Assembly (NCBI GenBank): GCA_021733925.1
Contig: JAIPJY010000006.1
Span: 62,001-126,000, forward strand
Direction: 5' to 3'
Source of the DNA: Prosthecobacter sp.
Lineage (GTDB): Bacteria > Verrucomicrobiota > Verrucomicrobiia > Verrucomicrobiales > Verrucomicrobiaceae
Length of the DNA: 64,000 bases
The translations under genes were made by a program, and so were the position numbers. The notes beneath the pieces are model-generated. The model had not been told where the DNA came from and searched no databases. It saw nothing but the letters and a program-made list of their open reading frames with translations. Below, in pieces: positions 58,281-64,000 of the stretch. Every line of letters begins with the position of its first letter. Position 1 is the first letter of the stretch.

Positions 58281-59765
58281 TTAATCCTTCCGCTTTAGCT
58301 GGGGGAAGAGGATGACGTCGCGGATGCTTTCGGCGCCGGTGAGCATCATGATGAGGCGGTCGATGCCGATGCCGATGCCGCCGGCGGGGGGCATGCCGTG
58401 TTCGAGGGCGAGGATGAACTCTTCGTCGATTTTTTGCGTTTCTTCACCGGCCTGATGCTCCAGGCGCTCGCGCTGGACGATGGGGTTGTTCAGTTCGGAG
58501 TAACCGGGGCTGATTTCCTGGCCGTTGATGATGAGTTCATAGACGTCGACGATGGAGTCGTCTGTGGCGTTTTGTTTGGCCAGGGGCACGAGTTCTTTCG
58601 GGCAGTGGGTGACGTAGAGGGGATCGAACTGCTTGGCTTCGATGAGGCGCTCGAAGACGTGCTGGGTGACTTCGTAGTCTTCGAAGTTGGCTCCGATTTC
58701 GACGCCGAGTTCCTTGGCGCGGGCTTTGCGTTCCTCGGGAGTGTACTCGTACCATTTTGGATCGACGCCTTTGAGGAGGTCGGTGTAGCGAGTGCGCTTC
58801 CATGGACGGGAGAGGTCAATGGATTTGGTGACGGTGCCTTCTTCGTCCTTGTGCTCGATCTTGAGACCGCCGCAGAAGTTTTCGGCGAGGTGGCAGATCA
58901 TGCCTTCGACGAGGTCGGCCATCTTCTCGAAGTCGGCGTAGGCCCAGTAGGCTTCGAGCATGGTGAACTCGGGATTGTGACGACGGCTGAGGCCTTCGTT
59001 GCGGAAGTTGCGGTTCAATTCAAAAATCTGCGTGAACCCGGCGACGAGGAGGCGCTTCAAATAGAGCTCGGGCGCGATGCGCAGGAACATCTGCTGGTCG
59101 AGCGCGTGGAAGAAGGTCTCGAAGGGCTTGGCTGCGGCGCCACCGGGGACGTCCTGCATCATGGGTGTTTCGACTTCGAGGAAACCGCGCTCCTGCATGT
59201 AGCTGCGGATGGCGGCGACCATCTTGCTGCGGGTCACGAAGATCTCGCGGCTGCGGTCATTGGAAATGAGGTCGAGGTAGCGCTGGCGGTACTTGATCTC
59301 CTTGTCGGTGACGCCGTGCCATTTGTCAGGCAGGGGGCGCAGGGCCTTGGAGAGGGGGGTGAGTTTTTTGACGTGGATGGAGTTTTCGCCGCGCTTGGTG
59401 ATGAAGGTGAAGCCTTCCACGCCGACGAAGTCGCCGATGTCGATGAGCTGATTGAACTGGACGTAGGCTTCGTCGCCGACGTCGCCTTTGCTCAGGTAGC
59501 ACTGCATGCGGCCGGAGATGTCGCCGATGTCAAAGAAGGTGGCCTTGCCCATCTCGCGGCGGGAGAGCACGCGGCCAGCGACGTTCACCTGAAGTTCTTC
59601 GAAGTTGGACTTCATCTGTTCTTTCAGCGCGCCGGGCTGATGGGTGGTGTCAAAGCGACCGCCGAAGGGGTCGAGTCCGGCCTTCACCAGTCCGTCGAGT
59701 TTTTCGCGGCGGAATTGGAGGAGTTCGGACTCGGAATGTTCTGGGGCTGCGGGCGTCGGTTGCAT
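58281..59765 (-). CDS. lysS: Lysyl-tRNA synthetase, class II
   Basis: A 494-residue enzyme that charges tRNA-Lys. N-terminal anticodon-binding OB fold (about 55-170; VNVAGRVLSRREMGKATFFD), then the class II core: motif 1 (MVAAIRSYMQERGFLEVETP), motif 2 (FELNRNFRNEGLSRRHNPEF) and motif 3 (GIGIGIDRLIMMLTG). I start at ATG 59765; the frame continues far upstream without conserved sequence. All catalytic residues of motifs 2 and 3 are in place. It stands alone on the minus strand. Confidence 0.98.
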   Translation of the reverse strand: MQPTPAAPEHSESELLQFRREKLDGLVKAGLDPFGGRFDTTHQPGALKEQMKSNFEELQVNVAGRVLSRREMGKATFFDIGDISGRMQCYLSKGDVGDEAYVQFNQLIDIGDFVGVEGFTFITKRGENSIHVKKLTPLSKALRPLPDKWHGVTDKEIKYRQRYLDLISNDRSREIFVTRSKMVAAIRSYMQERGFLEVETPMMQDVPGGAAAKPFETFFHALDQQMFLRIAPELYLKRLLVAGFTQIFELNRNFRNEGLSRRHNPEFTMLEAYWAYADFEKMADLVEGMICHLAENFCGGLKIEHKDEEGTVTKSIDLSRPWKRTRYTDLLKGVDPKWYEYTPEERKARAKELGVEIGANFEDYEVTQHVFERLIEAKQFDPLYVTHCPKELVPLAKQNATDDSIVDVYELIINGQEISPGYSELNNPIVQRERLEHQAGEETQKIDEEFILALEHGMPPAGGIGIGIDRLIMMLTGAESIRDVILFPQLKRKD

Positions 59766-60027
59766 GGTCGTACGGATGAGTGGGCCGTGTTCATAGCCGT
59801 TTCCGGGAGGTTTGCCACTGCAAATGCCGCCGTGGCTTTGGAGAGGGCAGGGCGTACGCATGAAGCGGCCAACGAAGGAATAGCGTCTTATCCGAAGGAC
59901 AAAAAGGACGGGAGTGACAGAACGGACACCCTGTTCGATGACAGCCAGACGTTTTACTGCTGTTTTTTTTATGCGCAGATGCTGTGAAGATTGCCAGACC
60001 TCGTCAGGAATGCCAGAATCGTCTCCC

Positions 60028-60873
60028 ATGAGAGCGCTGCATGCTATTTTTCTGTCCCTCTTCGTCTTCGCCAGCCTTGCACAAGGCCAGCAAAAGGAAT
60101 GGCCTGAGGTGGAGAAATTTGCTGCTTCCATCACCAATGTGCTTTGGGATCTGCGTGGCACCAACTCGCTCAAGCACCTGCGGTACGATGGTAAAGACAT
60201 CTTCCCGGTGACGGGGAATGGCATGAATCAGAATCCGTACAAGGAGCATGCCTTTGTTGATGTCGGGGTCTTCCAGCTCGTTTTCAGCGACACCCGCGCG
60301 GCATGGTATTTTGTGAGCGACGACTTAAAGCTCATCACGCCGGTCAACATCAGTGAAATGGTGGAGTTCAAGGCTGAGGCAGGGACTGCCATCAAACCGG
60401 TGAAAAATTTTCCGCAGGACATTCAGAATGTCGTTTGGGTGGGAAGGAATCAGCAGGCGGAACTCAAGATGCGCTGGAACGGGAAGGAACTTGAAGTGGG
60501 CGCGAAGAAGGATGCCTGGATCGTGCAGAAGGTGGATGCGGTTGTGGCCAATCGACGTGTGTTGGAAGCTGGCGGCGAAAACAACGCCTTGTTCTGGCTG
60601 GCTTTTTCCGAGGATGGTACCGAAGCCACGTGGCTGAAGGTTGACAACATTTATGGCGGTCATGCCCGGGGGAGTCCTGGCAAGGCATCGCTGACTGCCG
60701 CAGCAACCGGGCTCTCACCTCAGCTCAATGATCTGGCCAACCATGCCGAAGACCTGATGAACGCAGGAGATAAAATGCGTGCAGCGACGCTTTTGCGTGA
60801 ACTGGAACGCAAAAGCGCCGACAACAAGGAGGCACTCAAAAAACTGCAAGTCCGTTTCAAGGCGCTGAAGTGA
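60028..60873 (+). CDS. Exported protein of unknown function
   Basis: A 281-residue protein with signal peptide MRALHAIFLSLFVFASLAQG. The mature part opens with a block EVEKFAASITNVLWDLRGTN and KHLRYDGKDIFPVTGNGMNQ, is beta-rich in the middle (LKMRWNGKELEVGAKKDAWI), and ends with a helical tail (AATLLRELERKSADNKEALK). It resembles small PVC exported proteins that bind to the outer layer, but I recognise no family. The start is ATG 60028. It is divergent from lysS. Confidence 0.72.
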   Translation: MRALHAIFLSLFVFASLAQGQQKEWPEVEKFAASITNVLWDLRGTNSLKHLRYDGKDIFPVTGNGMNQNPYKEHAFVDVGVFQLVFSDTRAAWYFVSDDLKLITPVNISEMVEFKAEAGTAIKPVKNFPQDIQNVVWVGRNQQAELKMRWNGKELEVGAKKDAWIVQKVDAVVANRRVLEAGGENNALFWLAFSEDGTEATWLKVDNIYGGHARGSPGKASLTAAATGLSPQLNDLANHAEDLMNAGDKMRAATLLRELERKSADNKEALKKLQVRFKALK

Positions 60874-61185
60874 GAGGAAGGGATAATGAATGGCGCGCGT
60901 TCAGGCTCGCCGTCGTAGATTTGGAGTGAAAGAAATTCCTGTGAAGCAGGCATGCTTCGGGGCTTGTTGTGGACGCTGCTGGTGGAAGCTGAGTGCGGCG
61001 GAGTGCTGGGTTTGCTTCCTGGCTTTTGATGACACTACCCAGGGTCGCCTCGCTGAGGCTCGGCTGACCCTGGGCTGAGTCCCCAGCCCTTTCAGGGCTG
61101 AGATGGATTCGAAAACGGTTTTATTAAAGAGGGACTCAGTGGAAATGCGATGCGAAGGAAACTTCAGAAATTTGGTGAACGGGCA
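60874..61185. other. 312-base gap holding repeat copy 3
   Basis: The double-hairpin repeat (60971-61100) and a short AT-rich part lie between the two convergent genes. No gene is seen. Confidence 0.5.
60971..61100. repeat. Double-hairpin intergenic repeat, copy 3 (best preserved)
   Basis: GGACGCTGCTGGTGGA, GGTTTGCTTCC, then CCCAGGGTC (61038-61046) with GACCCTGGG (61066-61074) and CAGCCCT-TTC-AGGGCTG (61084-61100). Both stems differ from copy 1 by compensating changes (GGGTC/GACCC instead of GGGG/CCCC; CAGCCCT/AGGGCTG instead of GAAGGCC/GGCCTTC). Confidence 0.78.
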
Positions 61186-62091
61186 TTACTTCTGATCGTA
61201 AAACGGGAAAAGCTGTTTGATCTCGGCGGCGCTGGGGCGGCGGCCGTATTCGCAGACTTCGAAGGTCTCGGCGTATTTCACGGCCCTGCCTTTTTCTTCG
61301 CCGTAGAGCTTGACCAGCAGGTCGCGGTACTTCTCGGCTTCGCTGCCTTGGCGGGCGCCCCAGCGGCGTTTGAGCCAGGCGCGGCGGGCCACTTCATCCG
61401 TGGCAGGCGGGACGTCTTTTGCGACGTATTCGGCGGAGCCGCTGGCACCGCCTTCGTAGGCCTGGGAGGTGAGCTCGTGGAGGCCGTCGAGTTTTTGGTC
61501 GAATGAACCATCCACGCTCACGGCGATGTCAGGCGTGAAGGGGTAGGGCTTTTGAAAGCCGTCGCTGGAATAGAGGAAGACGGGGTTCTTTTTCAAATAA
61601 GGCACGTCAGGAACGATGAAGGGGACGGTGACCATGAAGGCGGCGTCTTGCAGAAGCACGCCGACATAGCGGTGGTCGGGATGGTAATCCCAAGGGCGGT
61701 GTGCGATGACGATGTCCGCCTTCCACTCGCGAATGACGCGGGTGATGAGCTTTCGATTTTCCAGTGAAGGCAGCAGCTCGCCGTCGTGAATGTCGAGCAC
61801 CTGAGAAGTCACGCCGAGCTTTTTGGCGCAGGCCGCTACTTCTGCGGCGCGGCGCTGTGCCAGCGGCCCGCCCGCTTCTTTCCAGTGGCCGATGTCTCCA
61901 TTCGTGACGGAGACGAGTTTCACATGATGGCCCAGCCGTGCCCATTTGACGGCTGTGCCTGCGGTCTTGTATTCGGCATCATCGGGATGGGCGCCAAAGA
62001 CGATGATGCGCAGCTTGCCGTCGTTTGGATCCTCCGCATGGAGCGTGAAGGTGGCGAGGCAGGCGAAGAGAGTGAGGAGTGAGCGGATCAT
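61186..62091 (-). CDS. LmbE/PIG-L-type deacetylase, exported
   Basis: A 301-residue protein with signal peptide MIRSLLTLFACLATFTLHA and the PIG-L core: IIVFGAHPDDAEYKTAG (metal ligands His, Asp, Asp), LVSVTNGDIGHWKEAG, and IVIAHRPWDYHPDHRYVG (second set of ligands). The family removes acetyl groups from amino sugars such as GlcNAc conjugates. The signal peptide points to extracytoplasmic substrates. The neighbour is an MFS transporter on the same strand (40 bases away). Confidence 0.92.
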   Translation of the reverse strand: MIRSLLTLFACLATFTLHAEDPNDGKLRIIVFGAHPDDAEYKTAGTAVKWARLGHHVKLVSVTNGDIGHWKEAGGPLAQRRAAEVAACAKKLGVTSQVLDIHDGELLPSLENRKLITRVIREWKADIVIAHRPWDYHPDHRYVGVLLQDAAFMVTVPFIVPDVPYLKKNPVFLYSSDGFQKPYPFTPDIAVSVDGSFDQKLDGLHELTSQAYEGGASGSAEYVAKDVPPATDEVARRAWLKRRWGARQGSEAEKYRDLLVKLYGEEKGRAVKYAETFEVCEYGRRPSAAEIKQLFPFYDQK

Positions 62092-62131
62092 GGCGGCAGG
62101 AGTACGCCGCCATGACGCAGACTCTCTCGGC

Positions 62132-63619
62132 TCAAGCTTCTTCAGCCTTCGGTTCTGGCAGGAGGAAGCCGAGTGCGAAGCTGAGCACCACGATGCAGGA
62201 GGCGACGATGCCTGCGGCTTTGGCCACGTGAGAGGGAAGCATGGGGCCGGTGCCGGCGAGCATGGGGGCGACGAGATTGGTGGTCACGAAGGCCATGCTG
62301 GTGCCGATCATGCGACCGCCGACATTCGTGGCGAAGCTGCCGCCGGTGCCGCGCAGATGCATGGGGAAGACCTTGGGGAGGTATTCACCGAAGTAGCTGA
62401 ACTGGGCGACGGTGAGGAGGCCGCAGATGGCATAGGCCCAGAGGAAGGCGCTGCCGCCCTGCTCGAAGTAATAGAAGTAGGTGAGGGGCAGGATGATGAG
62501 GGCGGGAATCTGGAAGATCTTCAACAAGGCGACGCGGCTGATGCCGACGATGAGCAGGATGGCGAGGGAGATTCGGCCCACGAGGCCACCCATTTCCTGA
62601 CTGAACTGCACGGTGTTGGCCATCTCCTTGACCTTGTCGTTGAGAGGCTTCTGCTGGCCGAAGTTGGCCTTGATCTGAGCGACGAGATCCTTGCGGGCCG
62701 GATCTGTGGCTGACAGCGCATTGAGCTGCTTGTTGAGGTCTTCACCGGCTTTGCGGAGCGGGGCCAGGGCCTTGGCCTCTGTGCGGAGTTCTGGCAAGCC
62801 GGGCGTCACACGCGCAACGGTGACCTGCAAGGCACCGAAGGCGATGCCGTAGGCGCAGGCGGACAGGGCTGCGGTCACCAGTGTGACGCGGCGCAGCTCG
62901 GGTGCAAAGAGAGCGGCAAAGCTGGGGCGCTTGAGCGTGCCTGCGGCTTTCTTGTCCTTCCACACCTTCGATTCCGGCACAAACGGCAGCAGCAGCGCGA
63001 TGGGGATGGCAGGAAGGATGCCCGTCATGAGCAGGTAGCGCCAGGTGGAGGGATCATTTGATCCGAGACCAGCTGGCAGGCCGATGTGCGGCAGATCCAC
63101 GCCATGCTTGGCGATCCAGACACTGACCAGCGTGACGAAAACACCGCCCAGCGAGGCAAAGGCCTGGGTGATGCCCATCCATTTTTCCTTCTGCTTTTTA
63201 TCTGAGAACACTTCCGCCAGCCAGGTGATGGCGGCCACAAACTCGACGCACACGCCGATGAAGGTGGTGCTGCGGAAAAAGACGAACATCTCCAGCGAGG
63301 TCGCGTAAGCCGCGCAGAATGGCGAGAACGAGTAGAGGAAGATGCTCGCGGCCATGATCTTCTTGCGGCCGAATTGATCGACAAGCCAGCCGCCGAGGAG
63401 ACCAAACACGCCGCCGCACAGCGCGGCGATCCAGAGCAGATTGCCCACCCAGGTGGTCACGATGGGGTTGTTCATCGGGAGCTTGAGCAGTTCGGCGATG
63501 GCCGGAGCTGCCACGAGAGGCGTCATCAGGAGCTCATAGGTGTCAAACAAGAAGCCAATGCTGGCGATGATGATGATGAGCCAGTGAGTGGTGGTGATTT
63601 TGGGTGCGGGAGTGGACAT
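62132..63619 (-). CDS. MFS transporter
   Basis: A 495-residue transporter with twelve helices and the MFS loop between helices 2 and 3: GGWLVDQFGRKKIMAASI. An inserted cytoplasmic region (about 265-335; charged, ALAPLRKAGEDLNKQLNALS) separates the two halves. It starts at ATG 63619 (MSTPAPKITTTHWLIIIIAS). Its likely cargo is a sugar or organic acid. The divergent blaI-family gene begins 147 bases away, so it could be part of that regulator's set. Confidence 0.92.
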   Translation of the reverse strand: MSTPAPKITTTHWLIIIIASIGFLFDTYELLMTPLVAAPAIAELLKLPMNNPIVTTWVGNLLWIAALCGGVFGLLGGWLVDQFGRKKIMAASIFLYSFSPFCAAYATSLEMFVFFRSTTFIGVCVEFVAAITWLAEVFSDKKQKEKWMGITQAFASLGGVFVTLVSVWIAKHGVDLPHIGLPAGLGSNDPSTWRYLLMTGILPAIPIALLLPFVPESKVWKDKKAAGTLKRPSFAALFAPELRRVTLVTAALSACAYGIAFGALQVTVARVTPGLPELRTEAKALAPLRKAGEDLNKQLNALSATDPARKDLVAQIKANFGQQKPLNDKVKEMANTVQFSQEMGGLVGRISLAILLIVGISRVALLKIFQIPALIILPLTYFYYFEQGGSAFLWAYAICGLLTVAQFSYFGEYLPKVFPMHLRGTGGSFATNVGGRMIGTSMAFVTTNLVAPMLAGTGPMLPSHVAKAAGIVASCIVVLSFALGFLLPEPKAEEA

Positions 63620-63706
63620 GGCGGGGCGATGCTGTCAGGAGATGGGAGGCAAGTCAACGCACAGGGTGGAAGGAATTCATCATCGGTATTGTGTGTGAGG
63701 TGACAT

Positions 63707-63752
63707 CCTACATGTGTCGGAGTTTAGGCTCGACAAGTCCGACATTTGTCGG
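63707..63752. promoter_or_regulatory. BlaI/MecI-type operators between MFS and blaI genes
   Basis: TCCTACATGTGTCGGA at 63706-63721 and CCGACATTTGTCGG at 63739-63752 resemble BlaI-type sites (ACA-x-x-TGT cores). The second is a perfect 6-bp palindrome around TT. A CGACAA...TTGTCG pair overlaps the same stretch. They lie 15 bases before the start codon of the blaI-family gene and also upstream of the MFS gene. Confidence 0.65.
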
Positions 63753-63766
63753 CAAACTCGCGAAAT

Positions 63767-64000
63767 ATGGCCAAAAAATCACTCCCGCCGTTGTCTGCCG
63801 CCGAACAGGCGCTGATGGACATTCTTTGGAAAAAGCATCCGAGCAGCGTGTTGGAACTGCTGGAGGCTGTAAATCAGGGACGCAGTGAACCTGTCACGCG
63901 CAACACGCTGCAAACGCAGCTGACGCGGCTGGAGGCGAAAGGGTGGATCAGCCGGGATGATTCCAGCCGGAGCCATGCCTATGAGCCTGCGGTGCCGGAG
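63767..64000 (+). CDS. BlaI/MecI family repressor (3' end outside window)
   Basis: The first 78 residues of a winged-helix repressor: LPPLSAAEQALMDILWKKHP, then VTRNTLQTQLTRLEAKGWIS and DDSSRSHAYEPAV, matching BlaI/MecI/CopY. In Verrucomicrobia these regulators often sit next to a BlaR1-type membrane peptidase gene, which would lie beyond the right edge. Two operator-like palindromes precede it, so autoregulation is likely. Confidence 0.92.
   Translation, partial: MAKKSLPPLSAAEQALMDILWKKHPSSVLELLEAVNQGRSEPVTRNTLQTQLTRLEAKGWISRDDSSRSHAYEPAVPE

Noticed and set aside
58398-59987. 529-codon acidic open frame opposite lysS
   Set aside because: Its composition (Asp/Glu/Gly/Val/Phe) is the complement of lysS codons; lysS is an intact essential gene on the other strand.

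Overview
The window looks like a chromosomal segment from a GC-rich member of the PVC superphylum, most likely a Verrucomicrobium of the Prosthecobacter/Verrucomicrobium type. The grounds are gene content: a 1,720-residue ThuA / membrane-bound-dehydrogenase / HEAT / cytochrome c protein, three secreted sulfatase- or esterase-type hydrolases per few kb, DUF5069, a VIT/von Willebrand A operon, BlaI-type regulation, and intergenic double-hairpin repeats of a kind common in that group. This placement is inference; no rRNA or marker phylogeny is available here.

Layout. 1-5 kb: end of an unidentified gene, a DUF2238 membrane protein, opgG, rsgA, an L,D-transpeptidase and an RsuA-family pseudouridine synthase. 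5-13 kb: an RNA-repair and RNA-quality-control locus with rtcR (sigma-54 activator with a CARF-type N-terminus), a kinase-like gene, a sigma-54 promoter, rsr (bacterial Ro60), four tandem Y RNAs, rtcB, a small gene plus a second kinase-like gene on the opposite strand, and rtcA. The Y RNAs share the signature GNCGAATG at the 5' end and CTTGTCRCC at the 3' end. Two of them carry circularly permuted tRNA-like modules (T arm, acceptor-like helix, D arm). 13-18 kb: M19 dipeptidase, a two-component system, asd, and a repeat-filled gap.

18.5-26 kb: an eleven-gene block on the + strand, mostly joined by ATGA or GTGA overlaps: nrtR-type Nudix regulator, DUF4291 (with an in-frame TGA), two ADP-ribosylglycohydrolases, kptA (NAD-dependent RNA 2'-phosphotransferase), a macrodomain, a small ADP-ribosyltransferase-like protein, DUF1152, a second macrodomain, a small membrane protein and a third ADP-ribosylglycohydrolase. 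Almost every recognisable product makes, reads, transfers or removes ADP-ribose, so this is best read as one NAD/ADP-ribose system, probably acting on RNA and/or protein. It is the strongest candidate for an undescribed system, together with the Y RNA array. Both segments deal with RNA ends (2',3'-cyclic phosphate, 3'-phosphate, 2'-phosphate) and lie about 5.4 kb apart; a functional link is inference.

26-64 kb: a TetR-controlled thioredoxin/DUF5069/SDR group with two visible operators, a second L,D-transpeptidase, secreted esterase and sulfatases, plsC and fabZ-like genes, a VIT/vWA plus two-component operon, secG with a long Ala/Pro-rich tail, the giant ThuA protein, an acyltransferase-like membrane protein, FKBP isomerase, ilvC, a sodium/solute symporter, a TPR protein, a methyltransferase, lysS, a LmbE-type deacetylase, an MFS transporter and the start of a blaI-family gene with its operators. 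Four copies of a covarying double-hairpin repeat occupy the larger intergenic gaps. No CRISPR array, insertion sequence, prophage, rRNA or ordinary tRNA gene was seen.
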